NCBI GenBank assembly: GCA_041389525.1
Contig: JAWKRR010000013.1
Location: 76,128-140,127, forward strand
Reading direction: 5' to 3'
Length of the DNA stretch: 64,000 bases
Source: JACKFB01 sp041389525
Lineage (GTDB): Bacteria > Myxococcota_A > UBA9042 > PHBI01 > JACKFB01
In this document: piece after piece, positions 1 through 9,453 of the stretch
How positions within the stretch are numbered: the first letter of the stretch is position 1
How the letters are laid out: each line of letters starts with the position of its first letter
Position numbers and translations under genes: made by a program
Notes under the pieces: model-generated
The model's input: the letters and a program-made list of their open reading frames with translations, nothing else
Databases searched by the model: none
Told to the model about the DNA's origin: nothing

Positions 1-3000
1 GACAAGGCCCTGCGCGACGCGTTCGGGCAGACCTTGGTTGAGCCGGCCGTGGCGCGCTTCTCCGTGGGCAAGGCCGAGCCGAGTCTCGCGGCCGCGGGCG
101 AGCTGCTGGTCGTGATGGACCCGGCGTCGAAGGGCCGATTCTCCGTGCTGTCGGTGAACTACGAGCAGCTTGAGGTCCGCGCGTGGCGGGTCACGCCCGA
201 GCACTGGTCGCCCTTCCTCGCCTATGTGCAGGAGGGGTCGCGCGACACCAAGCCCGCCAAGCCGCCCGGCGAGCTGGTCATCGACCGCACCGTCACCGTC
301 GGTGGCGAGCCGGACGCCCCGGTGGAGACTCAGATCGACCTGAGCGAGGTGCTGAAAGGCGGGCACGGGCACGTGGTGCTGGAGGTGCGCCCGCCCACCA
401 GCGTGATCGACAAGCTGCGCCGCCGCTGGCCGCCCGTGATTCGGCGGTGGATCGAGGCGACCAGCATCGGCGTGGACGCGTTCGTCGACGACGAGAAGAT
501 GGTCGTCTGGGCCAACCGGCTGGCCGACGGCAAGCCCATCGCGGGCGCTGTGGTTCACCTGGACCCGGGTGGTGTCGAGGGCAAGACCGGGGCTGACGGC
601 ACCGTCGAGCTGGCGCTGCCGGGTGGGCCGGGGCAGACCGGCCGCGGTCTCCTGAGCGTCAGCGCGGACGGCGAGCACACGCTGCTGCCCGAGAACGCGT
701 GGGCCTGGTCCAACGACAGCGGGTGGGTGAAGCGCGACCGCGGCGAGCAGGCCCTCTGGTACGTCGCCGACGACCGGCAGATGTACAAGCCCAAGGAGAC
801 CGTGCGGGTGAAGGGCTGGATACGCCGGCTCGACATGGGGCCGCGCGGCGATCTGGCGCTGGTCGGGGGCGGGACGGTGGCGTGGACGGCGCGCGACTCG
901 CGGGGGGCCGACCTCGCGAAGGGTAGCGTCCCGCTGAGCGCCTTGGGCGGGTTCGATCTGCGATTCGAGCTGCCGGATACTGCCAATTTGGGCCACGGGC
1001 AGCTCGAGCTGCGGCTGTCTGGCGGCGACAGCATGAACGGGTCCGCGACCTACCACTCCTTCCAAATTCAGGAGTTCCGGCGGCCCGAGTTCGAGGTGCG
1101 CGCGTCGGCTCCACCCGGCCCGCACGTGGTCGGCTCCAGCGCCACGCTGGAGGTCAGCGCGAGCTACTACGCGGGTGGCGGGCTGCCGAACGCCGAGACG
1201 ACCTGGGTCGTGACCAACCGCGTCGGCAGCTTCGTGCCCCCCAACCGCAGCGGCTGGGTCTTCGGCGAGTGGCACCCCTGGTGGCGCATCATGGAGGGCG
1301 GCGGCGAGACCGCGCAGCAGACCTTCACCGGCCGCACGGACGGGGCGGGCGCGCACCGGCTGCGCATGGATTTCCGGTCGATCTCGCCGCCGCGCGCCTA
1401 CACGGTGGACGCCGAGGCCACGGTGATGGACGTGAATCGTCAGGCGTGGACTGCGCGTTCGACGCTGCTGGTGCATCCGGCGGACGTGTACGTGGGCCTG
1501 CGCTCGCCCAGCACCTTCGTCGAGGGGGGCCAGCCGATCTCGGTCGAGGCGATCGCCGTGGACCTGGACGGCAAGTCGGTCGCGGGCAAGGCGATGACTC
1601 TGGTCGCGTCGCGGCTGGTGTGGACGCAGAAGAAGGGCCGCTGGCTGGAAGAGGAGCGCGACCCCCACGAGTGCCGCCTGACGTCGGCGGAGGACCCGCA
1701 GCGGTGCACCTTCGAGACCGGGGAGGGCGGGCGCTACATCATCCGCGCCGAGGTCCGAGACGCGAAGGGCCGGAAGAATCAGAGCCAGCTCACGGTCTGG
1801 GTCAGCGGCGGCAAGCGGCCGCCCGGCGACAAGCTCGAGCAGGACGAGGTCGAGCTGATCCCCGACCGCGAGCTGTATCAGCCCGGAGATGTCGCGAAGA
1901 TCCTGGTGATCTCGCCCTTTCAGCCGGCCGAGGGCCTGCTGACGGTGCGGCGCTCCGGGCTGGTGTCGACTCAGCGCTTCACCGTGAGCGGCCCGACCGC
2001 GACCGTGAGCGTGCCGATCGTCGAGGGCTTCATGCCCAACGTGACGATCCAGGTGGACCTCGTCGGCTCGGCGCCGCGCACGGGGCCGGACGGGAAGGTC
2101 ATCGCGGGTGCGCCGCCGCGGCCCGCGTACGCCAAGGGAGAGCTGCGCCTGCCGGTGCCGGCGCTGCAGCGCACGCTCGCGGTGGAGGTCACGCCCGCGA
2201 AGGCCGAGCTCGAGCCAGGCGCGCAGACCAGCGTCGCCGTGAAGGTCCTAGACGCCGCGGGCAAGCCTGTCTCGGGTGCGGAGGTCGCGGTCATCGTCGT
2301 CGACGAGGCTGTGCTCGCCCTGACCGGCTACCGCCTGCCCGACCCCATCGCGACCTTCTACCCCACGCGCGGCGCGGACACGCGCGACCACCACACGCGC
2401 CAGTGGGTGCTGCTCGAGGCCGACCTGGCCCAGGCCGAGCGGCCCGAGGAGAGGTCGGGCGGCGGTGCCAAGGGCGTGCAGCGCAAGATGATGATGCGAG
2501 GCGAGCCGATGCTCCTGTCCGCGCCGATGGCGGAAGGCGCCATGGCCGACGAGATGGCGCCCCCCGAGGCGCCTGGCGGTGGCGACGCGCCCATCGCGCT
2601 GCGCACGAACTTCGACGCGCTGGCGCTCTTCGCGCCGTCGGTCACCACCGACGCTCAGGGGCGCGCGACGGTCGATCTGAAGGTGCCGGACAGCCTGACG
2701 CGCTACCGAGTCATGGCGGTGGCCGTCCATCAGGCCAAGCACGCCGGCCAGGGCGAGTCGACCCTGACCGCGCGGCTGCCGCTCATGGTGCGGCCGTCGG
2801 CGCCGCGCTTCTTGAACTTCGGCGACCGGTTCGACCTGCCGATCGTGCTGCAGAATCAGACGGACACCGCGATGACCGTGGCGGTGGCAGCCCGCGCGAG
2901 CAACGCCACGCTGACGGCGGGGCAGGGGCGCAGCGTGGTCGTGCCGGCGCGGGACCGCGTCGAGGTGCGTTTGCCTGCTGCGGCCGAGCTTCCCGGCACG

Positions 3001-4755
3001 GCGCGCTTTCAGATCGCGGCGTCGTCGGGCGCGTGGTCGGACGCGGCGACGGTGACCCTCCCGGTCTGGACGCCGGCGACCACCGAGGCGTTCGCGACCT
3101 ACGGCGAGGTGGACGCAGGAGCCGTCGCCCAGCCGGTGGTGGCGCCGAAGGACGCGGTCACCAGCTTCGGTGGCCTGGAGATCACGACCTCATCGACGGA
3201 GCTTCAGGCGCTGACCGACGCGTTCCTCTACCTGACGACCTACCCCTACGACTGCGCCGAGCAGATGGCGTCGCGGGTGATGGGCGTCGCCGCGCTGCGG
3301 GATGTGCTGACGGCCTTCAAGGCGGACGGGCTGCCCAGCCCCGAGGCCATCGCGCAGCAGATGACGGTGGACCTCGAGCGCCTGCAGCGGCTGCAAAACT
3401 CAGACGGCGGTTGGGGATTTTGGCGTCGTGGCGAGGAGAGCTGGCCTTACTTGAGCGTCCATGTGGCGCACGCGCTGGTTCGCGCCGGGCAGAAGGGCTA
3501 CGACGTGCCGAAGCGGGCGCGGGAGCTGGCTTTCTCCTACCTCGGGCGCATCGACCGGCACTTCCCGGCCCACTACTCCGAGGAGGCCAAGCTCACGATC
3601 CGGGCGTACGCGCTCTACGTGCGCAACCTCGGCGGCGACAATGACGCGAAGGCGGCCGCGGCGCTGGTCAAGTCGGCGGGCGGGCTTGAGAAGCTCAACA
3701 TGGAGGCCATCGCGTGGCTGTATCCGGTGCTCGCGGCCGACAGCGCGCAGGCCGGGCTGACCAAAGATCTCAAGCGCTTGCTTGGCAATCGCGTGACGGA
3801 GACCGCCGGCGCGGCGCATTTCCAGACGAGCTACAGCGACGGGGCGCACCTGCTGCTTTACTCCGACCGCCGCGTCGACGCCGTGCTGCTCGAGGGGCTG
3901 ATCGCCGACGACCCGAAGTCGGACCTCATCACCAAGCTGGTGCGTGGGCTGCTGGCCCACCGGGTGAAGGGGCGCTGGGGCAACACCCAGGAGAACGTCT
4001 TCGTGCTGCTGGCGCTGGACCGCTACTTCAACGTCTTCGAGGCGGTGACGCCGGCGTTCGTGGCCAACATCTGGCTGGGCGACCGGTTCGCGGGCGAGCA
4101 TAAATTCAAGGGGCGCAGCACCGAGCGGCAGCAGGTCGACATCCCGATGGCCGAGGTCGCGAAGGTCGAGGGCCCGCAGACCCTGACCATCGCCAAAGAG
4201 GGGAAGGGGCGCCTGTATTACCGGATCGGGATGCGCTACGCGCCGAAGGACCTGAACCTCGAGGCGTCGGACCACGGGTTTGTGGTCGGCCGCACCTACG
4301 AGGCCATCGACGAGCCGGGCGACGTGCGGGTCGCCGATGACGGCGTCTGGCACGTCAAGGCCGGGGCGCGGGTGCGCGTCCGGGTCAGCATGGTGGCGCC
4401 GACGCGGCGGTACCACGTGGCGCTGGTGGACCCGATGCCGGCGGGCTTTGAGGCGCAGAATCCCGAGCTGGCGGTGAGCGGATCGCTGCCGCCTGACCCG
4501 AACGCTCAAGCGGGAGGCGGCCGCGGGGGCATGACCCGCTCGTGGTGGTGGGGGCCGTGGTACGTCCACGACAACCTGCGCGACGAGCGGGCCGAGGCCT
4601 TCGCGTTCGCCGTCGGGGCGGGCGTGTACGAGTACACCTATGTCGCTCGGGCGACGACGCCGGGGCACTTCGTCGTGCCGCCGCCCAAGGCGGAGGAGAT
4701 GTACTCGCCGGAGACCTTCGGCCGTGGCGCCAGCGCGCGCGTCGTCGTCGAGTGA
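1..4755 (+). CDS. Alpha-2-macroglobulin family protein (5' partial)
   Basis: Bacterial alpha-2-macroglobulins are large envelope proteins that trap proteases through a reactive thioester, often beside penicillin-binding proteins. The frame is open from base 1, so the N-terminus and any signal peptide or lipobox lie upstream; the TTG at 34 is probably internal. The visible 1,584 residues include the thioester motif Cys-Ala-Glu-Gln at 3253-3264 (context YPYDCAEQMASR). This opens the helical thioester domain, which contains a WGFWRRGEESWPY segment at about 3412-3450. A Met/Gly/Pro-rich low-complexity stretch at about 2440-2600 (RKMMMRGEPMLLSAPMAEG) sits where a bait region would be expected. The upstream part looks like repeated beta-rich macroglobulin domains. 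The next gene starts 13 bases after the stop and is probably co-transcribed. The family call is firm; the protein's target is inferred from the family. Confidence 0.9.
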   Translation, partial: DKALRDAFGQTLVEPAVARFSVGKAEPSLAAAGELLVVMDPASKGRFSVLSVNYEQLEVRAWRVTPEHWSPFLAYVQEGSRDTKPAKPPGELVIDRTVTVGGEPDAPVETQIDLSEVLKGGHGHVVLEVRPPTSVIDKLRRRWPPVIRRWIEATSIGVDAFVDDEKMVVWANRLADGKPIAGAVVHLDPGGVEGKTGADGTVELALPGGPGQTGRGLLSVSADGEHTLLPENAWAWSNDSGWVKRDRGEQALWYVADDRQMYKPKETVRVKGWIRRLDMGPRGDLALVGGGTVAWTARDSRGADLAKGSVPLSALGGFDLRFELPDTANLGHGQLELRLSGGDSMNGSATYHSFQIQEFRRPEFEVRASAPPGPHVVGSSATLEVSASYYAGGGLPNAETTWVVTNRVGSFVPPNRSGWVFGEWHPWWRIMEGGGETAQQTFTGRTDGAGAHRLRMDFRSISPPRAYTVDAEATVMDVNRQAWTARSTLLVHPADVYVGLRSPSTFVEGGQPISVEAIAVDLDGKSVAGKAMTLVASRLVWTQKKGRWLEEERDPHECRLTSAEDPQRCTFETGEGGRYIIRAEVRDAKGRKNQSQLTVWVSGGKRPPGDKLEQDEVELIPDRELYQPGDVAKILVISPFQPAEGLLTVRRSGLVSTQRFTVSGPTATVSVPIVEGFMPNVTIQVDLVGSAPRTGPDGKVIAGAPPRPAYAKGELRLPVPALQRTLAVEVTPAKAELEPGAQTSVAVKVLDAAGKPVSGAEVAVIVVDEAVLALTGYRLPDPIATFYPTRGADTRDHHTRQWVLLEADLAQAERPEERSGGGAKGVQRKMMMRGEPMLLSAPMAEGAMADEMAPPEAPGGGDAPIALRTNFDALALFAPSVTTDAQGRATVDLKVPDSLTRYRVMAVAVHQAKHAGQGESTLTARLPLMVRPSAPRFLNFGDRFDLPIVLQNQTDTAMTVAVAARASNATLTAGQGRSVVVPARDRVEVRLPAAAELPGTARFQIAASSGAWSDAATVTLPVWTPATTEAFATYGEVDAGAVAQPVVAPKDAVTSFGGLEITTSSTELQALTDAFLYLTTYPYDCAEQMASRVMGVAALRDVLTAFKADGLPSPEAIAQQMTVDLERLQRLQNSDGGWGFWRRGEESWPYLSVHVAHALVRAGQKGYDVPKRARELAFSYLGRIDRHFPAHYSEEAKLTIRAYALYVRNLGGDNDAKAAAALVKSAGGLEKLNMEAIAWLYPVLAADSAQAGLTKDLKRLLGNRVTETAGAAHFQTSYSDGAHLLLYSDRRVDAVLLEGLIADDPKSDLITKLVRGLLAHRVKGRWGNTQENVFVLLALDRYFNVFEAVTPAFVANIWLGDRFAGEHKFKGRSTERQQVDIPMAEVAKVEGPQTLTIAKEGKGRLYYRIGMRYAPKDLNLEASDHGFVVGRTYEAIDEPGDVRVADDGVWHVKAGARVRVRVSMVAPTRRYHVALVDPMPAGFEAQNPELAVSGSLPPDPNAQAGGGRGGMTRSWWWGPWYVHDNLRDERAEAFAFAVGAGVYEYTYVARATTPGHFVVPPPKAEEMYSPETFGRGASARVVVE

Positions 4756-4768
4756 GGGAGCGTCGCGC

Positions 4769-6856
4769 GTGAGTGAGAAGGGATCGGTGGTAGGCCGCCG
4801 CGCCGTGGTGCTGGGTGCGGTGGGCGCGCTCTTGCTGGGCGGGGTTGGCTGGTGGGTGCTGGGCGGTGCCGGCGACGCGCCGGTGGCGGAGGGCCCGCGC
4901 GCGCCGGAGCGCCGAGTCGCGCCGCCGCCTGAGGCCACGCCGCCAGCCCTTGAAGGCCAGGTCGACGATCGCGAGCGCGGGCGAGGCATCGGCGGCGCGA
5001 CGGTCACCGTGCGCTGCGGTGAGGGCGACCCCTCCGTGGCCGAGACCGACGGCGAGGGGCGCTTCGCCGTGGCCGTGTTGCCGGTCGGCCACTGCGAGAT
5101 CAGCGTGACCGCGCCTGGCTATTCGCAAGGTGGACCCATCACCGGCCGGCCGGTGGGCGTCGACATCGAGGCGGGCGTGACCGCGCGCGTCACGGTGCAG
5201 GCGAGCGAGACGGCCACGGTCTCCGGGCGCATCGAGGGCGGCACGGGTCCGCCTGAGGAGGTCGAACTCTCGGTCCTCTATATCGAGGCGGGCGGCGAGG
5301 CCGACAGCTTTCACGTGGAGACCGGCGCACACCCTGACGCGAGCGGCGGCTTCGAGCTGAGCGGCCTGCTCCCCGGCGAGCTGCAGATCCTGGCCGAGCC
5401 GCCCGAAGACGGCATGGGGGAGAGCGAGATCCTCGTCCTGGCCGCCGGGGGCACCCGCCGCGGCGTCATGATCCGCCTGGGTTCAACGTCGCAGCTGACC
5501 GGTCGCGTGCACTCGGCCGACGACGGGCAGCCCGTGGGCCAAGCCGTCATCCGGGTCTACGCCCAGGGCGCGAGCGCGGCGGCGCGTGTCGAAACCGACG
5601 CCGCCGGCAGCTACCAGTTCGAGCGGCTCGCGCCCGGCGCTGCCCTCGTGACCATCAGCGCGCGCGGCTTCGTCGCGAAGACGAACCTCGCGGTGGAGCT
5701 GCTCGCCGGCGACACGACCGACCTCTCCGTGGAGCTTGAGCGAGCGCCGGGCTTCGCGGGCCAGGTGCTGGGCCCCGACGGCCAGCCCGTGGTCGGCGCG
5801 GCGATCTTCGTGCAGTCCAGCACGGAGACGCCTCAGGGGACGGGCGGTCGGCGCATCGCCACCACACGGGCGGAGGGGCGCTTCTCCGTCGAGCGCAACC
5901 TCGTCTGGCCGGTCTTCGTGCAGGCATCCCACGACGAGCTTGGCGCCAGCCCGTGGACCCGGGTCGAGTCCGCGGGCGAGGACATCACCCTGCGGCTGGG
6001 CGGCGGCAGCGGGCTGGTCGGGCGGGTCGTCGACGCGCGGGGGCAGGCCGTCGCGGGCGTGCGCATCGCGGCGATGAGCGGCGGGCGCGGGCGGAACGCG
6101 GCACGCGACGGAGGGGAGGGGGGCGCAGCCGACCCGCGCGACGGACGCTTTCACATCGCGATCGCCCGCCCCGGGACCTGGACGGTGGTCGCCGGCGCGC
6201 CCGGCTTTTCCCCAGCCGAGAGCGAGCGAATCGAGGTCCCGGCGGGCCGCATCGTCGACGTGGGCACCCTGATCTTGCAGCCGGGCGCGCGGATCGTCGG
6301 GCTGGTCCTGGACGCGGACACGCGGGAGCCCATCGCGGGCGCGCAGGTCGGTGCGCAGGGCTCCGACGCGCGCGGCCCCAGCGGGTCGGGCGGCGGCGCG
6401 GTGACCGGCGCGGACGGCCGCTTCACGATCGACCAGCTCCCCCCGCGCCGGATGAGCGTCCACGTCAGCGCCGACGGCCACCGGATGCGCCTGCTGACGG
6501 GCTTGGAGCCCCGCCCGGGCGAGGTCACCGACGTGGGCACCGTGCTGCTGTCCGGCGACGGCGGGCGGCCCGGGGGCATGGACTACGGCGGCATCGGGGC
6601 CTCGCTGCGCATCCGGGACGGCGCGATCACGCTCTCCGGCGTCTTCAAGGGCTCGGCGGCCGAGGCTGCCGGCCTCACCAGCGGCACCCGCATCATGTCC
6701 ATCGACGGCCGCGACGCCGCCTCCATGGGGCTTCAGGAGGCGCTCGAGCTGCTGCGCGGCGATCCCCAGACCGACGTCAGCGTGGAGGTCATGCGCCCCG
6801 ACAGCGCCACGGTCGAGACGGTGCGCCTCACGCGCCGCGAGGTCTCGGCGCACTGA
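4769..6856 (+). CDS. Envelope protein with carboxypeptidase-regulatory-like repeats and C-terminal PDZ domain
   Basis: 695 residues from a GTG start (VSEKGSVVGRR). The frame is also open upstream, but that part overlaps the previous gene and is not protein-like. One hydrophobic N-terminal segment (AVVLGAVGALLLGGVGWWVL) anchors or exports the protein. The body is a series of Ig-like carboxypeptidase-regulatory (CarboxypepD_reg-like) domains, seen as repeated phrases such as GRVHSADDGQPVGQAVI, GQVLGPDGQPVVGAAI, GRVVDARGQAVAGVRI and GLVLDADTREPIAGAQV, each followed by a D-x-x-G-x-F/Y-type strand. The last ~95 residues form a PDZ domain (GSAAEAAGLTSGTRIMSIDG). No catalytic motif is visible, so it is probably a binding or scaffold protein. 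Its position just after the alpha-2-macroglobulin suggests a shared role in the periplasm, which is inference. Confidence 0.8.
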   Translation: MSEKGSVVGRRAVVLGAVGALLLGGVGWWVLGGAGDAPVAEGPRAPERRVAPPPEATPPALEGQVDDRERGRGIGGATVTVRCGEGDPSVAETDGEGRFAVAVLPVGHCEISVTAPGYSQGGPITGRPVGVDIEAGVTARVTVQASETATVSGRIEGGTGPPEEVELSVLYIEAGGEADSFHVETGAHPDASGGFELSGLLPGELQILAEPPEDGMGESEILVLAAGGTRRGVMIRLGSTSQLTGRVHSADDGQPVGQAVIRVYAQGASAAARVETDAAGSYQFERLAPGAALVTISARGFVAKTNLAVELLAGDTTDLSVELERAPGFAGQVLGPDGQPVVGAAIFVQSSTETPQGTGGRRIATTRAEGRFSVERNLVWPVFVQASHDELGASPWTRVESAGEDITLRLGGGSGLVGRVVDARGQAVAGVRIAAMSGGRGRNAARDGGEGGAADPRDGRFHIAIARPGTWTVVAGAPGFSPAESERIEVPAGRIVDVGTLILQPGARIVGLVLDADTREPIAGAQVGAQGSDARGPSGSGGGAVTGADGRFTIDQLPPRRMSVHVSADGHRMRLLTGLEPRPGEVTDVGTVLLSGDGGRPGGMDYGGIGASLRIRDGAITLSGVFKGSAAEAAGLTSGTRIMSIDGRDAASMGLQEALELLRGDPQTDVSVEVMRPDSATVETVRLTRREVSAH

Positions 6857-6922
6857 GCGCGCGGTTGTAGACGGCCGTGCTGGTACCGCGCTATTTCGGT
6901 GTGGCCCACCCTGGAGCCGTTG

Positions 6923-8047
6923 ATGTTCGATGAGGAAGACGGGACGGAGAGCAGCCCGCCCGACCCCAGCGTCGATGGCGCCGACGACGCGACCAAGCCC
7001 AGCGTGGCGGTCCCGCCCGGCCGCCAACCCGCGATCACCGGCATCTTCGTGTTGCTGCTGCTCTTCGCGCTGCACTTCGCCCGCGCCGTCGTGCTCCCGG
7101 TCGTCCTGGCGGTGTTGCTCAGCTTTCTGCTGCTCCCGCTGGTCCGCGCCCTGCGTCGCCTCCGCTTCCCCGCGTGGCTGGCGGCCTTCGCCGTCCTGAT
7201 CACCTCGCTCACCACGGTCGGATTCGCCAGCTACGGCCTCGCAGGACCGGCCGCCGACTGGCTGGAGAAGGCCCCGCGCGAGCTGCACCGCCTCGAGCGA
7301 AAGCTCCGCGACCTGCGCGAGCCGGTCAACGACGTAGGGAAAGCCGCCAAGGAGGTCGAGCGGCTCGCCCGCGGCAACGCAGCCCCGCCTCGGAAGGTCC
7401 AGATCGAGGGCACCGGCCTCGCGTCCAACCTCCTCTCGGGGACGCAGGCCCTGGTCGTCGGCGTGCTGGCGGTCGTCATCCTGCTCTTCTTTCTCCTCGC
7501 AGCCGGCGACACCTTCCGTGACAAGGCGCGCCGCCTCCTCCCCGACCCAGCGGCCCGCGAACGCGCCCTCGCCATCGCCGCCCAGACCGAGCGCCACGTC
7601 TCGACCTACCTATTCAGCGTGACCCTCATCAACGCTGGCCTCGGCTTCGTCGTCGGCGTCGCGATGGCGCTGCTGGGCATGCCGAACCCGGCGCTCTGGG
7701 GCGTGCTCGCGGCGGTCCTGAACTACGTCCCCTACCTGGGCGCGATGACCACGTTCTCCGTGCTCTTCATGGTGTCGTTTCTGACCTTCGACACCACCGG
7801 CCGTGCCCTCGTGGCGCCGCTGGTCTTCCTGGCCCTCACCACCATCGAGGGCCAGTTCGTCACGCCGATCCTCGTCGGGCGCCGCCTGATGCTCAACCCG
7901 GTCGTCATCTTCGTCGGTCTGCTCTTCTGGGGCTGGATGTGGGGCATCCCAGGCGCGCTGCTCGCCGTGCCGCTGATGGCGACCTTCAAGATCGTGTGCG
8001 ACCACATGCCGCGTCTGCGCTGGATGGGCGAGCTCTTGGGCCGCTGA
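6923..8047 (+). CDS. AI-2E family transporter (PerM/UPF0118-type membrane protein)
   Basis: 374 residues with about eight hydrophobic segments. The C-terminal block (QFVTPILVGRRLMLNPVVIF, then GWMWGIPGALLAVPLMA) is the conserved core of the AI-2E transporter family (Pfam 01594), whose members export small molecules or exchange ions. The start is the ATG at 6923, because GGAG lies six bases upstream; an in-frame GTG at 6899 would add eight residues. The first ~35 residues are acidic and hydrophilic (FDEEDGTESSPPDPSVDGAD). It converges on tldE, and its stop codon lies in a palindrome shared with the tldE stop. The substrate cannot be told from sequence; the family name should not be read as proof of AI-2 transport. 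Confidence 0.85.
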   Translation: MFDEEDGTESSPPDPSVDGADDATKPSVAVPPGRQPAITGIFVLLLLFALHFARAVVLPVVLAVLLSFLLLPLVRALRRLRFPAWLAAFAVLITSLTTVGFASYGLAGPAADWLEKAPRELHRLERKLRDLREPVNDVGKAAKEVERLARGNAAPPRKVQIEGTGLASNLLSGTQALVVGVLAVVILLFFLLAAGDTFRDKARRLLPDPAARERALAIAAQTERHVSTYLFSVTLINAGLGFVVGVAMALLGMPNPALWGVLAAVLNYVPYLGAMTTFSVLFMVSFLTFDTTGRALVAPLVFLALTTIEGQFVTPILVGRRLMLNPVVIFVGLLFWGWMWGIPGALLAVPLMATFKIVCDHMPRLRWMGELLGR

Positions 8048-8061
8048 ATCGCGGTTCAGCG
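8042..8061. terminator. Small palindrome spanning two convergent stop codons
   Basis: CGCTGAA and TTCAGCG form a 7-base inverted repeat with a 6-base loop. One arm carries the TGA of the transporter (8045-8047) and the other the TGA of tldE on the opposite strand (8056-8058). There is no T-run, so a terminator role is only suggested by the location. Confidence 0.3.
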
Positions 8062-9453
8062 CCCGCTGGTAAAGCGCAAGCCCGGCACCAGCACCCAGGG
8101 CGCCACCTGGCATCCCCACGGGTCGAACCAGCCCGTGTGAGCCTCCAGATCGCGAGATATCGCCTGCCTATCCGGGATGCGGCCGAAGGCCTCGAGGATC
8201 GAGTCGGTGAAGCGCATGGTCTCGACCGCCCGGCTGATGCGCCCGCCCTCGACCAAGAACGCCGCGTCGCGCAGCAGCCCCGTCATCACCGCCCGCTTCG
8301 GCTCGATCATCCCGTTGACGTAGTGAAGCCGCGTGACCAGCAGCCCGCGGTCGAGCCGCCCGATCAGCTCCTGCGGGCTGGCGTCGCCGGGCTCCAGGTG
8401 CAGGTGCGTCGGCTTCGACCCGCTGGTGGGGAACTCGTCCGCCAGCGCTGCGTGCCCCGTCGACCGACACCCCGCGCGCCGCGCCGACGCGCTGTCGTGG
8501 ACGATGCCCCGGGCCACGCCCCGCTCGACCAGGCTGGTCCGCCGCTTCGGCTGCCCCTCGGCGTCGAAGGGCAGGGGCACGCCCACCGCGTGCGGCATCG
8601 ACCCGTCGTCGACGATGCTCACCGCCTCGCCGGTCACCCGCTCGCCCACGCGCCCCTCGACGAAGCTCATCCCGTCGTCCACCGAGCGCGACGTGAACGC
8701 GATATCGCCAAGCCACATCAGGATCTCCGCGACCGCCGCCGGCGCGAGCACCACATCCCACGCGCCCAGCCCCACGCTCACCGGGTCGTGGGCCAGGTGG
8801 CACTCGGCCCGCGTCGCCTCGACCAGCGCCGCCACCGTCGCCTCGTCGACCCGCGCGTCGGTCCGCGCCCGATACGCGCTGGCCTTGTGCCCTGCCGGCC
8901 GCTCCAGCGAGCTCAAGCTGACCTCGGAGAAGCTGCCCCGGTGGTACCCGTTCACCCCCGTCGTCGACCGCACGGCCAGCGTCAACGCGCCCGTGTGAAA
9001 GCGCCCCGCCAGCGCGAGCCCGTCCTTGGCGTGCGCCGCCAGCCCCGCGGCCAGCCACCGCCCCTTCGTCTCAGCGTCCAGCCTCGCCGTCGCCGCGTCC
9101 ATCGCCCGCGGCAGCGCCACCGGCGCGTCCCCAGGCTCGGCCAAGCGCGCCTCCTCCCCACCGGCCGCCACCTCCCGCGCCCGCGCCACCGCCATCCGCG
9201 CGCAGGACTCGAGCCCCTCGTCGCTCAGGTCCGTCGTGACCACCCGCGCCTCGCGCCCGCCCACGACCGCCCGCACGGTCACCTTGCCCTCGACCACGTC
9301 GGCGGCCTGGATGATCGCCGCCTCCGCCAGCCGCATGAAGCTGGCCTCCTGCCCCCGAAACAGCGCCTCCACCCCGTCCGCGTCGTCCCGCACGGCCGCC
9401 AGCGCACGGTCCAGCCGCTCGGACACGTAGGTCTCACCGAACTTCTCGCTCAT
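8056..9453 (-). CDS. pmbA: TldE/PmbA-type metallopeptidase subunit
   Basis: 465 residues. This is the non-catalytic partner of the TldD/TldE heterodimeric protease, which degrades unfolded peptides and, in some species, matures ribosomally made peptides or supports toxin-antitoxin turnover. It lacks the zinc motif of its neighbour but carries the family's C-terminal block (HLHLEPGDASPQELIGRLDR, then GLLVTRLHYVNGMI), the same fold as TldD's end. Its ATG overlaps the tldD stop codon in an ATGA, so the two subunits are translationally coupled. Length fits the family. The call as the TldE-type rather than the TldD-type subunit rests on the missing HExxxH. Confidence 0.88.
   Translation of the reverse strand: MSEKFGETYVSERLDRALAAVRDDADGVEALFRGQEASFMRLAEAAIIQAADVVEGKVTVRAVVGGREARVVTTDLSDEGLESCARMAVARAREVAAGGEEARLAEPGDAPVALPRAMDAATARLDAETKGRWLAAGLAAHAKDGLALAGRFHTGALTLAVRSTTGVNGYHRGSFSEVSLSSLERPAGHKASAYRARTDARVDEATVAALVEATRAECHLAHDPVSVGLGAWDVVLAPAAVAEILMWLGDIAFTSRSVDDGMSFVEGRVGERVTGEAVSIVDDGSMPHAVGVPLPFDAEGQPKRRTSLVERGVARGIVHDSASARRAGCRSTGHAALADEFPTSGSKPTHLHLEPGDASPQELIGRLDRGLLVTRLHYVNGMIEPKRAVMTGLLRDAAFLVEGGRISRAVETMRFTDSILEAFGRIPDRQAISRDLEAHTGWFDPWGCQVAPWVLVPGLRFTSGR

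Noticed and set aside
1269..3644. Long open frame (791 codons) overlapping the macroglobulin gene in another frame
   Set aside because: Arg/Gly/Ala-rich shadow typical of very GC-rich DNA; the overlapping frame has clear family motifs.
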